The notes below the pieces were generated by a model. It did no database searches and was not told the origin of the DNA. It saw only the letters and a list, made by a program, of their open reading frames with translations. 64,000 bases of DNA. It comes from Novosphingobium sp. ST904. GTDB taxonomy: Bacteria > Pseudomonadota > Alphaproteobacteria > Sphingomonadales > Sphingomonadaceae. The first letter of the stretch is position 1. Every line of letters starts with the position of its first letter. Shown in pieces: positions 26,290-34,910 of the stretch. Location: contig NZ_LGJH01000146.1 of NCBI RefSeq assembly GCF_001298105.1, forward strand, positions 1 to 64,000, read 5' to 3'. The position numbers and the translations under genes are program-made.

Positions 26290-27611
26290 GGGATAGCGCT
26301 GCACCCGTGCGCCGCCTGCGCTGCGCCATCTACACCCGCAAAAGCTCCGAAGAGGGGTTGGACATGGAGTTCAACAGCCTCGATGCCCAGCGCGAGTCCT
26401 GCGAGGCCTATATTGCCAGCCAGCGCGCCGAAGGCTGGGTCTGCATGCGCGAACGCTATGATGATGGCGGTTTCTCGGGCGGCACGCTTGATCGTCCGGG
26501 GCTGAAAACCCTGCTCGAGGATATCGAGGCCGGACTGGTCGACGTGATCGTCGTCTACAAGATCGACCGCCTCTCACGGTCGCTGATGGACTTCGCCAAG
26601 CTGGTCGAGGCGTTCGACCGCAACAACGTGACGTTCGTGTCGGTGACGCAGGCGTTCAACACCACGACTTCGATGGGCCGGCTGACACTGAACATCCTGC
26701 TGTCATTCGCCCAATTCGAACGCGAGGTCACCGGCGAACGCATCCGTGACAAGTTCGCTGCCAGCCGCGCGAAAGGCATGTGGATGGGCGGCTTCGTGCC
26801 GATGGGTTACAATGTTGTCGATCGCAAGCTGGTCATCAACGAGGCCGAAGCCGCCACGATCCGGCATCTATTCAAGCGGTTCGTGACGCTGGGATCGGCA
26901 ACGCTGCTGACCCGGGAACTGGTCGCTCAGGGCGTGCTCACCAAGCGTGGCAAGCCGATCGACAAGGGGTTCCTCTACAAGCTGTTCCGCAACCGGCTCT
27001 ATCTCGGCGAGGCGGTGCACAAAGGCACCAGCTATCCCGGCGAGCACGAGGCCATCATCGACCAGCCGCTGTGGGATCAGGTGCACGCCATATTGAAGGA
27101 AAGCCCGCGCCAGCGCGCGGCGAACACCCGGGCGCAGGTGCCTGCCCTTCTGAAAGGTCTGATCTTCACGGATCGCGGCATCGCCATGACGCCGACGGTG
27201 ACGAAAAAGGGCAGCCGGCACTACCGCTACTACACCTCGATGGATGCGATCCGGAACCGGGCTTGCGAAGGTCGTGAGGCATTTGTCCGGCTGAACGCCG
27301 GGGTGGTCGAGGGTGCGGTCGTCCAGCAAATCCGCAAGCTGGTGCGCACACCGGAAATCGCGGCCAAGGTCGCGGTGGTCCTGCAGGACTGCGCTTCCGT
27401 GTCGAACGACAATGACGTGGTCGCCGCGCTGTCGGACTTCGACAGTCTCTGGGCCTCGCTGTTTCCGGCCGAGCAGGCCCGCATTGCCCGCCTGCTGATC
27501 GACCGGGTCATCGTTAGCCAGCAGGGTCTGACCGTGGACCTGCGCACCGATGGGCTGAGTTCGGTCGTCCGAGACATGTTGGCCCCGCGTCCGAAGGAGA
27601 AAGCGGCATGA
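26286..27611 (+). CDS. Large serine integrase/recombinase
   Basis: 441 residues from ATG 26286. Resolvase domain: AIYTRKSSEEGLDMEFNSLD with the catalytic Ser near residue 20, and VIVVYKIDRLSRSLMDF carrying the active-site Arg cluster; NILLSFAQFEREVTGERIRD begins helix E. The recombinase domain follows (GYNVVDRKLVINEAEAATIR, KPIDKGFLYKLFRNRLYLGE), then a C-terminal region with LIFTDRGIAMTPTVTKKGSR and HYRYYTSMDA. The Cys pair usual in the zinc ribbon is not evident. It presumably catalyses prophage or island integration, with att sites expected near this gene. It is coupled to DUF2924 upstream and to an HTH gene downstream. Confidence 0.93.
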   Translation: MRDSAAPVRRLRCAIYTRKSSEEGLDMEFNSLDAQRESCEAYIASQRAEGWVCMRERYDDGGFSGGTLDRPGLKTLLEDIEAGLVDVIVVYKIDRLSRSLMDFAKLVEAFDRNNVTFVSVTQAFNTTTSMGRLTLNILLSFAQFEREVTGERIRDKFAASRAKGMWMGGFVPMGYNVVDRKLVINEAEAATIRHLFKRFVTLGSATLLTRELVAQGVLTKRGKPIDKGFLYKLFRNRLYLGEAVHKGTSYPGEHEAIIDQPLWDQVHAILKESPRQRAANTRAQVPALLKGLIFTDRGIAMTPTVTKKGSRHYRYYTSMDAIRNRACEGREAFVRLNAGVVEGAVVQQIRKLVRTPEIAAKVAVVLQDCASVSNDNDVVAALSDFDSLWASLFPAEQARIARLLIDRVIVSQQGLTVDLRTDGLSSVVRDMLAPRPKEKAA

Positions 27612-28000
27612 GCAACACACCCGCGACCTTGACCGTGTTCATTCCGCTGACTGTCCGCAAACGCAACGGCCGGCCGAAGATCATGCCGCCTACGGAAATG
27701 ATGCCAGCCAATGACGGTGGGGTGGATCCGCATGTTCTGATAGCAATCGCCAAGGCGTGGAGTTGGCGGCGGAAGCTCGACAGCGGGGAAGCGGCCACGC
27801 TGGCGGACATTGCCAAGGCAGAAGATGTGACAGCTGCCTATGCCGGGCGGGTCATGAAGTTGGCCTATCTCGCGCCGGTGGTGCTGGAAAAACTGCTGAT
27901 CGTACGCGTGCCGCCTGCCGTTTCCGTGAAGGATCTGGCAGCGGTGACCGTGTTGCCGTGGACCGAGCAAACATCGGTAGTGTTTGAACGGCATTGCTGA
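27608..28000 (+). CDS. HTH protein associated with serine recombinase
   Basis: 130 residues, start overlapping the recombinase stop (ATGA). The second half has a ParB/KorB-like helix-turn-helix: LIAIAKAWSWRRKLDSGEAA, TLADIAKAEDVTAAYAGRVM, LAYLAPVVLEKLL. The head (FIPLTVRKRNGRPKIMPP) is basic. Similar proteins accompany DUF2924-recombinase cassettes and may regulate the module or serve as a recombination directionality factor; this is inference. The frame is intact. Confidence 0.75.
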   Translation: MSNTPATLTVFIPLTVRKRNGRPKIMPPTEMMPANDGGVDPHVLIAIAKAWSWRRKLDSGEAATLADIAKAEDVTAAYAGRVMKLAYLAPVVLEKLLIVRVPPAVSVKDLAAVTVLPWTEQTSVVFERHC

Positions 28001-28113
28001 ATTGCGTTCCGCTCAGGCGCTTGAAACATGAACCGATGACCCGGTAAGCTGGCCCATTACTCGTTAAAATTAGCCGGTCGTCCGAAGATGCCGGCATTTC
28101 GACAAGGAGAGCA

Positions 28114-30090
28114 ATGTCGCCGGCGAGCCAGCTCTTCCCGGCCACCTCAGCAGTTTCGGGTCCAGAGCCTCGCTTGCTGTTATTCGTGCCGAATGGCATG
28201 TCATTGGGGATGACAATCTCAGTTGAACAATCGAACGCGGCCGCTCTGGCCTATCTTGAGGAATATTGCTCTCCCGAACGGAAACTTGATTTCGCGGTCA
28301 TGCTCGATGGCCCATGGGGATCGGGCAAAACGTTCTTCGTCAAAGAATTCCTTAAGTCCCGACCTAAGCACCTATACGTCAGTCTCTATGGCATTTCAGA
28401 CGTTCGGCAGATCGATGAAGAATTCTACCGCCAGCTGCACCCAGTTCTTTCATCCAGAGGGATGCGTGTGTTGGGTGCTGTTGGCAAAGCCGTACTCAAA
28501 GGGACGCTCAAATTTGACTTCGATGGTGACGATAAGGACGACGGCAGCATCAATGCCAGCCTACCTGAGATCGATTTGGCTGCAGGATTGTCCGACCCCC
28601 GTGAGCGGCTACTGATTTTTGATGATCTTGAGCGATGTTCGCTGCCAGTCAGCCAGGTACTCGGGTATATCAACGCTTTCGTGGAACATGATGGCTTAAA
28701 AGCCATAATTGTCGCTAATGAAACGGAAATTCTTAACAAGAAGGACGAGCGTTACGCCGAGATAAAAGAAAAGCTGATCGGACAAACACTTCGTATTAGC
28801 GCTACTGTAGAAGCGGCCTATGACACCTTTCTAGAAAATATCACAAACATTCAGGTTAAAGCATTTCTGCGCCATAACCGAGAAAAGGTCATTGGCATTC
28901 ATAAACAATCGGAAACGAATAACCTTCGACTCCTTAAACAGGCTTTGTGGGATTATGAGCGCATGGCTGCTCACCTGCCGGAAAACCATTGGCTGAAAGA
29001 AGATGCCATGCTGGCGCTTATGTCGGTGGTCTTGGCCCTCTCGATCGAGCATCGCGCGGGCCGCCTGCTGGAGGCGAAGCAAATCGAAAAATTAATTAGT
29101 GGCGGCCTCCTGCGTGCGATGCAGCGTCGTGAAAGCGAGCAGAAGAGCGTCGAAGACCAGGTCGATGACCGCTATCCCCAGATTAACTTCGAGGATTCAG
29201 TCTTGGGGTCACAAGTGATCATCGACGTGGTTCTAAACGGGCGGGTTGAACCTAAGGTCATAGCGGCTGCCTTGGCGACATCGCGCCATTTCGCGAATCC
29301 TGAGGCTTTGCCTCTTTGGCAACGAGCCTGGGATCTCTTTGAGGCGACGGACGACGAGGCTCAGCATGTTGTGGTCGAGTTTAAGAAGGCGTTCGACGAG
29401 CGGCAGTTTACCGAGCCGGGCGTGATATTTCACGCTTTCGGGATTTTGCTGCGATACGCCAGGGTACAACTCTTGTCACTCACACCGGATGAGGCGCTGG
29501 CCGAATGTAAGGCGTATGTTGATGATCTGGTTACGCACAGCCGCATATCCGTAGCGGACGACGAGCCATCCCTCTTCGATTTTGGCGGCAGTTTTAACCA
29601 CCACGCGTTCATGGAACGGGAGACCCCAGAGTTCGAGGAAGCCGTCGATCATTATGAGGCCGCAGCGACTCAGATTGCACAGAGTCGGTTTCCCGACAAA
29701 GCGCGCAACCTGTTAGATTCATTGGCTGCAGGTTCGGACGATTTTGTGCTGGATCTGTGTCCGAACAATGTCCGTGCAAGCAGGTACTACGACAAGCCCG
29801 TCCTCGCATCGATTCCTCCGGACGAGTTTGTTGGCCGCATTCTCCAGCTTCGCCCGGGGCTGCAGCGCCGGGCGACAGAGACGTTAAAGACGCGCCATCA
29901 ATTCGCATCCTCTGATGAACTGCTGTCATCTGAGAAAGGATGGCTTCAGGAAGTACGCGACTTGCTGAAGGCGGAGGCGACCAAGGCCCTGCCGCTCACA
30001 CGAGAGCGACTCAACTATATGGTTGAAAGCCACTTAGATCCGGTCTTGGTGCGATGGAAGCGCGCCGAGGGTAAATCTAGCGTCGAATGA
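28114..30090 (+). CDS. KAP-family P-loop NTPase, candidate defence or cargo gene
   Basis: 658 residues from ATG 28114 (AAGGAG upstream). The first 30 residues look atypical, so ATG 28210 (MTISVEQSNAAALAYLEEYC) is an alternative start. Walker A is AVMLDGPWGSGKTFFVKEFL and Walker B RLLIFDDLERCSLPVSQVLG, with VEHDGLKAIIVANETEILNK after it: the KAP NTPase pattern. The remaining 400 residues are helical without recognised motifs. KAP NTPases occur sporadically on mobile elements; some are membrane-linked and several accompany defence genes. Here it lies between the integrase cassette and tRNA-Ser, with lower GC than its neighbours, followed by a SHOCT/TM protein. No transmembrane insert is obvious in it. 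Confidence 0.85.
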   Translation: MSPASQLFPATSAVSGPEPRLLLFVPNGMSLGMTISVEQSNAAALAYLEEYCSPERKLDFAVMLDGPWGSGKTFFVKEFLKSRPKHLYVSLYGISDVRQIDEEFYRQLHPVLSSRGMRVLGAVGKAVLKGTLKFDFDGDDKDDGSINASLPEIDLAAGLSDPRERLLIFDDLERCSLPVSQVLGYINAFVEHDGLKAIIVANETEILNKKDERYAEIKEKLIGQTLRISATVEAAYDTFLENITNIQVKAFLRHNREKVIGIHKQSETNNLRLLKQALWDYERMAAHLPENHWLKEDAMLALMSVVLALSIEHRAGRLLEAKQIEKLISGGLLRAMQRRESEQKSVEDQVDDRYPQINFEDSVLGSQVIIDVVLNGRVEPKVIAAALATSRHFANPEALPLWQRAWDLFEATDDEAQHVVVEFKKAFDERQFTEPGVIFHAFGILLRYARVQLLSLTPDEALAECKAYVDDLVTHSRISVADDEPSLFDFGGSFNHHAFMERETPEFEEAVDHYEAAATQIAQSRFPDKARNLLDSLAAGSDDFVLDLCPNNVRASRYYDKPVLASIPPDEFVGRILQLRPGLQRRATETLKTRHQFASSDELLSSEKGWLQEVRDLLKAEATKALPLTRERLNYMVESHLDPVLVRWKRAEGKSSVE

Positions 30091-30217
30091 CTCTGACGCC
30101 GAGCGGTGCAAGAAAAGAACATGTGATGCCGAGAGTATTGCGCTGAACGTCTTGGATCATGATGGGATTTTGGCAACGAGGTGGTATTTTTATTTCTATG
30201 GGGGTGGTTATCTCAAA

Positions 30218-31114
30218 ATGAATAATATTGACAATCTAGAACGATTAAATCGGTTGCGAGAAAGTGGCGCACTGACAGAAGAAGAGTTTCATCAGGAAAA
30301 GATAAAGCTTATCTCTGGAAAATCGCAAAAAAACCCAAAACAAAATTTGAAAATTGCGCTGATAGTCGGAACTATAATTGCTGGTGTTACGGCGCTATCC
30401 ACATTCCTTTTGCAAAATAAAGGGGAAAAAGAAGAAATTTTGAAGCCGCAAGTAGCAGTTATAGGTCATCCTACAGGAGAATCTATTAATGATGCGCCTG
30501 CAGCAAATGACGAATCGATTGTCGAGACGGCTGAACCCGCACCCTTGGCCTTCGCCACATCAACGGAGGTACTCGGACTCAATCCAGGCTACCTTGAGAA
30601 GCGGCTGGGCGTGCCAAAGGAAAAGAAAGCTTCGTACATTGTTTTCGAAGTTGGCGGATGCACGATTTCGTATGGGATCGATAAAGGCTCTGTCACCAAG
30701 TTTGACGTTGATGTCAGTCAGAATTGCCAACCTACCATTCAAGGCGTGAAGGTAACCCCTCAGACGACGTACGGTCAGGTTTTCGGTAGGGAGACATGGG
30801 GGAAATATCTTGCATCTTGCCTATATGGTTGCGGGAATGCGGCAGATCCGATTGTCTACCTCACATATCCCGGTTCACGCGCGACAGGTTTTGTTAGCGT
30901 CAATTTCGCAACGGATTACGACCAAGTCAGCAGCGCTCTCGATCTTTGGGAGAAAGCGGTTCGCAGACAGCGCGGGCTTGGTGAGTTTGAGACGCCAGAT
31001 GATTATGAGGCTTTCTCGTGCGTTTCCGAACCTCCCGCAGAGGTTTTAGCGCTTCTTCGCAAGGCCAGAGTTCGAAGCGTTAGCCTCGATCAGGAGGTGC
31101 CGCGCTTGTGCTGA
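30218..31114 (+). CDS. SHOCT-domain single-span membrane protein with extracytoplasmic domain
   Basis: 298 residues from ATG 30218 (a weaker in-frame ATG lies at 30152). Residues about 3-33 (NLERLNRLRESGALTEEEFH, then QEKIKLI) are a SHOCT helical pair. One transmembrane helix follows (IALIVGTIIAGVTALSTFLL), then a linker and a C-terminal domain with cysteines (VGGCTISYGIDKG, LASCLYGCGNAADPIVYLTY) probably in the periplasm. No known family is recognised for the latter. The gene is strikingly AT-rich compared with the rest of the window, a sign of recent transfer. It lies 127 bases after the KAP NTPase on the same strand and may be its membrane partner. Confidence 0.75.
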   Translation: MNNIDNLERLNRLRESGALTEEEFHQEKIKLISGKSQKNPKQNLKIALIVGTIIAGVTALSTFLLQNKGEKEEILKPQVAVIGHPTGESINDAPAANDESIVETAEPAPLAFATSTEVLGLNPGYLEKRLGVPKEKKASYIVFEVGGCTISYGIDKGSVTKFDVDVSQNCQPTIQGVKVTPQTTYGQVFGRETWGKYLASCLYGCGNAADPIVYLTYPGSRATGFVSVNFATDYDQVSSALDLWEKAVRRQRGLGEFETPDDYEAFSCVSEPPAEVLALLRKARVRSVSLDQEVPRLC

Positions 31115-31430
31115 AAATGGAAGGTCAGCACGCCACGGCAGCCCAGATGCCTACCTCCAAGATTCCTCGGGTTCTCTGATCACATCGCTTGGTCGGCATT
31201 GCGACCAAAAGGTATTGGTTCGGCGACAGGCGATACCCTTGGAAAATCGTTATTTTCGTTGCCTATACCCCTTGCCACGAGGTTTAGGTGAAAAGAGACA
31301 AAAGCCGGTCAGAGACCGATTTGGGCGGTTTCGGCAGTCTCTGAGGTTCGGTCGCAATCAGCAAAACGGCGCGGAAGCTGGGGATTTTCTGGCCCCAGAA
31401 GGCCCATCTCGTTGATTTGCATTGAGATGT
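31115..31430. other. Intergenic gap between cargo genes and tRNA-Ser
   Basis: I see no convincing gene in these 316 bases. Near the right end, on the tRNA's downstream side, are a short inverted repeat (TTCTGG/CCAGAA, 31387-31400) and a CATCTC/GAGATG pair (31406-31430) that could help end tRNA transcription. This is where an island attachment site would be expected, but its partner copy is not in the window. Confidence 0.5.
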
Positions 31431-31520
31431 TGGCGGACAGGGTGGGATTCGAACCCACGGTGAGCTTGCACCCACGGCGGTTTTCAAGACCGCTGCCTTA
31501 AACCACTCGGCCACCTGTCC
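31431..31520 (-). tRNA. tRNA-Ser (anticodon UGA)
   Basis: The minus strand folds as a long-variable-arm tRNA. The acceptor GGACAGG pairs with CCTGTCC, and the discriminator is G followed by an encoded CCA (TGG at 31431-31433). The anticodon stem GCGGT/ACCGC encloses the loop CTTGAAA with anticodon TGA. A T-arm GGTTCGAATCC is present. The length of 90 bases is typical of tRNA-Ser. Its 3' end faces the mobile region, the usual orientation for island insertion next to a tRNA. Confidence 0.95.
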
Positions 31521-31686
31521 GCACGGATTGAGCGCATAGAGAAAACAGCGCGGCTTGCAAGGGGTATGCTTGTTGTCCCACAACGATTGCGGATTGGGAC
31601 GGATGGCAGTTGGCTTGCGATGACTGTCCACGGCCATGACGCTCAAGGCATTTGCAAGTCAGCCGCATTGTGCGAGATTTGCCGGG

Positions 31687-32739
31687 ATGACTGTTTCTTC
31701 GAAGCTTCGTTCCCTGCGTCTCCCTTTCCTTGCAGCTGCCCTTGCCGCCATGCCGATGGCCTCGGTTCTCGAGGCGCAGCCAGTGGTTCAGAGCGTGGGA
31801 GGGCAGAGCTTCGACAGCTATTTGCAAGCGGTGGGCGCGCGGGCGCGCCGGGAGGGCGTTTCCGAGGCGACCATTTCGCGGGTGCTCACCGGGCTCACGC
31901 CGAACCAGCGAGTGGTCGAACTGGATTCGGCGCAGCCAAGCCGCGCGACAACGCCTCCGCCGGTTGCTCCCTATATTGCCCAGCACGTCGGGCCGAGCAT
32001 CATTGCTCGTGGACGTGCGCGTTATGCAGACCTTTCCGGCATCGTTCCCTCGATAGAGCGTAGATATGGCGTTCCTGCGCCCATACTGTTCGCGATCTGG
32101 GGGCATGAGACGAACTACGGCAGCTATGTCGGCGATTTCGACCTGGCGCGCTCACTCGCGACACTGGCCTGGGAAGGGCGCCGTCGGGCGCTGTTCGAGG
32201 GCGAGCTTGTGGCGCTGCTCAAGATGGTGGATCAGGGCGTTCCCACTTACCGTCTCAAGGGAAGCTGGGCAGGGGCCTTCGGCTACCCCCAGTTCCTGCC
32301 GAGCGTGTACCTGCGGCTGGCTGTCGATGGTGACGGCAATGGAACCCGCGATATCTTCACCAGCCCGGCAGACACTATCGCGTCGATCGCAAATTATTTT
32401 CGCGATGCAGGATGGCGTGCGGGGCAGCCATGGGGCGTTCGCGTATCGGTGCCTTCCGGGCTCAATGTCGATAGTTACGCCAGCAAGCTTGCAGCGCCGA
32501 GCTGCGACCGTGTCCACGCCCGTCATTCCCAGTGGAAGACCGTTTCGGAATGGCGGGCTCTCGGCGTGACACCGCAGCGAGCGATTGCCGACAACGTGCT
32601 GACATCGCTGTTCCAGCCTGACGGGCCGGGCACGCCAGCCTATCTGTTAACCGGGAATTATCGGGTCATCCTTCAGTACAACTGCTCGAACTACTACGCA
32701 CTGTCCGTGGGGTTGCTTGCAGATGAGATTGCCCGTTAA
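31687..32739 (+). CDS. Lytic murein transglycosylase (MltB-like)
   Basis: Start set at ATG 31687 (MTVSSKLRSLRLPFLAAALA), giving a clean signal peptide; an earlier ATG at 31636 is possible. The SLT_2 domain has GVPAPILFAIWGHETNYGSY with the catalytic Glu, then LKGSWAGAFGYPQFLPSVYL and DGDGNGTRDIFTSPADTIAS, the classic MltB signatures. C-terminal CSNYYALSVGLLADEIAR also matches. It cleaves peptidoglycan to 1,6-anhydro-muropeptides in the periplasm. It overlaps the RlpA-like gene, followed by a DD-carboxypeptidase: a cell-wall cluster. Confidence 0.92.
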   Translation: MTVSSKLRSLRLPFLAAALAAMPMASVLEAQPVVQSVGGQSFDSYLQAVGARARREGVSEATISRVLTGLTPNQRVVELDSAQPSRATTPPPVAPYIAQHVGPSIIARGRARYADLSGIVPSIERRYGVPAPILFAIWGHETNYGSYVGDFDLARSLATLAWEGRRRALFEGELVALLKMVDQGVPTYRLKGSWAGAFGYPQFLPSVYLRLAVDGDGNGTRDIFTSPADTIASIANYFRDAGWRAGQPWGVRVSVPSGLNVDSYASKLAAPSCDRVHARHSQWKTVSEWRALGVTPQRAIADNVLTSLFQPDGPGTPAYLLTGNYRVILQYNCSNYYALSVGLLADEIAR

Positions 32740-33685
32740 CCATGCGCTGCCACTTGCGGCGCTGATTCTATCGATTGCCGCTCCGGCGTTTGGCAAGGAC
32801 CGTGCTTCCGTCCTGCCTGCAAGCGGGCCTGCCGGCGACTATCCGGTCGTCCTCGGCGATCCGTTCACCATTGGCGGGACGACGTGGACGCCGACTGACC
32901 AGCTCAACTACGATGCCGTGGGAATGGCTTCCGTGGGCCAAGGCAGCGGAGTGACCGCCGCTCACAAGACCTTGCCGTTGCCGGCTTATGTCGAAGTCAC
33001 CGCACTGGGAACCGGTCGTACGATCCTGGTCCGGCTGGAGCGGCGGGGGCCCATGGTGAACGATGCACTCATCGAACTTTCGCCGGAAGCAGCGGCGCAG
33101 CTCGGCATCGCGGGCGGTGCCCATGCACCTGTTCGCGTGCGACGCGTCAATCCTCCCGAAGTGGAGCGGGCCATGCTGCGAAGCGGCGGCAAGGCGCCCG
33201 AGCGGATGGAAACGCCGGAAGGCTTGCTCAAGGTCTTGCGGCGCAAGCTCGAAAGCCAGTCGCCGTTGCTGCCGCCGCCGTCCACACCCCCTACGATGCC
33301 GAAGGGGCCGGCAGTCCAACCCGCTGCCACGCCGGAAATTCATTCGCAAAAAGCGAATCCCGGCCCCGTCGCGGTAGCGGTGCCGCCGAAGGTTGAGAAA
33401 AAATCTCCCGCCACGCAGCAACCCCAGGAAACAGCAGCGCATGTGCCTGCCAAACCTGCGCCATCGGTTGTAAAATATGGCTCGCAAGTTGTTCAGATTG
33501 GCGCATTTTCTGTTGAAGAAAATGCTCGCAAGGCAGCGCGTCCTCTTGGTGCAAGCGTGAGCAGGGCGGGCAAGTTCTGGCGTGTGCAGATGGGGCCCTT
33601 CGCAAACAGTGCACAAGCCGCCGCAGCGCTGGAGAAGGCCCGGGCGGCAGGGTATAGCGACGCACGAATCCAGCGCGCGAATTGA
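32723..33685 (+). CDS. rlpA: RlpA-like double-psi barrel plus SPOR protein, probably catalytically degenerate
   Basis: About 320 residues with a signal peptide (NHALPLAALILSIAAPAFGK). The barrel domain retains TAAHKTLPLPAYVEVTALGT and the following RTILVRLERRGP strand. However, the ASWYG...NGE region is shortened to MASVGQGSGV, and the usual NDRGPF is replaced by ERRGPM. The acidic residues I recall as catalytic in Pseudomonas RlpA are thus missing. A Pro/Lys linker leads to a C-terminal SPOR domain (QVVQIGAFSVEENARKAARP, FWRVQMGPF) that binds denuded septal glycan. It starts inside the transglycosylase gene (ATG 32723; TTG 32717 possible). Confidence 0.85.
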   Translation: MRLPVNHALPLAALILSIAAPAFGKDRASVLPASGPAGDYPVVLGDPFTIGGTTWTPTDQLNYDAVGMASVGQGSGVTAAHKTLPLPAYVEVTALGTGRTILVRLERRGPMVNDALIELSPEAAAQLGIAGGAHAPVRVRRVNPPEVERAMLRSGGKAPERMETPEGLLKVLRRKLESQSPLLPPPSTPPTMPKGPAVQPAATPEIHSQKANPGPVAVAVPPKVEKKSPATQQPQETAAHVPAKPAPSVVKYGSQVVQIGAFSVEENARKAARPLGASVSRAGKFWRVQMGPFANSAQAAAALEKARAAGYSDARIQRAN

Positions 33686-33746
33686 TTTCGGGTCGTTTCG
33701 CGCAGGCCAACGCGTCCGTTCCGGATGCGCGGGGAGAAGTCGCGCC

Positions 33747-34910
33747 TTGAAGTCCTTCCTGAAGTTTGCCCTCCTGCTTGCGGTCCCCGCGAGCGTCATC
33801 GCAGCAAGTGCGGCAGGAGCAGCCATTCCCACTCCGCCGCCGGAACTCGCGCCGATCCCGGTAAGCATCCTGGTAGACATTGGTTCAGGGCAGGTTCTTG
33901 TCCAGCGCCGCCCCGACGTGCCGTTCCTGCCTGCCTCCGTTACCAAGGTGATGACCGCTTTCGTCGCGTTCGAGGAAATCGATGCAGGCCGGCTCAGCCT
34001 TGATCGGCAAATGTCGGTTCGGCCTGAAACGGCGCGGGAATGGTTCGCAAAGGGTACGTCCATGTACCTGACGGAAAAGGATCATCCTACCGTTCGCGAT
34101 CTGCTCCACGGCGTGATGACGGCATCGTCGAACGACGGCGCCGTGGTGCTGGCGCAGGGGTATGCGGGAAGCGTGCCGGCATGGACTGCGATGATGAACG
34201 ATGCCGCGCGCCGGATCGGCATGACCGGCAGCCACTACAACACGCCGAATGGCTGGATGGATGACGGCCACACATACATCACCGCCAGCGACATGGTGAA
34301 GCTGGCGGACGCCATGATCACGCGCCATCCGCAACTTTACCATGAGTTTTCAGGTGTTAAGCACTACTTCTGGCGCGACGTTGCCATGCGCAGCCATGAC
34401 CCGACGGTTGGCGTGGTTCCAGGCGCGGACGGGATCAAGACCGGCTACACGCGTGAAGCAGGCTACAACTTCCTCGGCACCGCCGAACGAGATGGTCGCC
34501 GTCTCGTCATGATGTTGGCCGCTTCGCCAAAGCCCAAGGTGCGCGACGATGCCGCCAAGGCGCTGCTGGAGTGGGGCTTCTCGGCATGGGAAGCGCGCCA
34601 TCTGTTCGATCAGGGGCAACCCGTGGCGCAAGCCAGCGTGCAGGGCGGTGCAGCCCGCGAGGTGCCGCTGGTCGCCAATCGCGAAGTCCACGCCACCCTG
34701 CCTCGAGGCGGGCACGAGAAAGTCTCGCTTGCGGTGCATTACAAGGGGCCGCTGGTGGCGCCGATCCGCAAGGGCGACCAGGTCGGCGAACTGGAAATCA
34801 AGGTTGAAGGTCTGGCGCCGGGGCATATCCCCTTGTTCGCCGGAAAGGATGTTGGCGTGGCCGGTCCTCTGGACAGGCTGATGAACGGGATTATCAGCTT
34901 CTTCTCATGA
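33747..34910 (+). CDS. D-alanyl-D-alanine carboxypeptidase (PBP5-like)
   Basis: 387 residues from TTG 33747, preceded by GGGGAGAAG at proper distance; no ATG lies between the previous gene and the mature protein. The signal peptide is followed by serine-peptidase motifs: SxxK in FLPASVTKVMTAFVAF, SxN in VMTASSNDGAVVLAQG, and KTG in GADGIKTGYTREAGYNFLG. A PBP5 C-terminal beta domain and a final amphipathic anchor (GPLDRLMNGIISFFS) follow. It trims pentapeptides in the periplasm. Its stop overlaps the tmk start, so the wall genes run into the tmk-holB-metG operon. Confidence 0.93.
   Translation: MKSFLKFALLLAVPASVIAASAAGAAIPTPPPELAPIPVSILVDIGSGQVLVQRRPDVPFLPASVTKVMTAFVAFEEIDAGRLSLDRQMSVRPETAREWFAKGTSMYLTEKDHPTVRDLLHGVMTASSNDGAVVLAQGYAGSVPAWTAMMNDAARRIGMTGSHYNTPNGWMDDGHTYITASDMVKLADAMITRHPQLYHEFSGVKHYFWRDVAMRSHDPTVGVVPGADGIKTGYTREAGYNFLGTAERDGRRLVMMLAASPKPKVRDDAAKALLEWGFSAWEARHLFDQGQPVAQASVQGGAAREVPLVANREVHATLPRGGHEKVSLAVHYKGPLVAPIRKGDQVGELEIKVEGLAPGHIPLFAGKDVGVAGPLDRLMNGIISFFS

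Noticed and set aside
30152..30217. Earlier ATG of the SHOCT/membrane protein
   Set aside because: The 22 extra residues are aromatic and unlike the family; ATG 30218 directly precedes the SHOCT helices and has GGGGTGG upstream.
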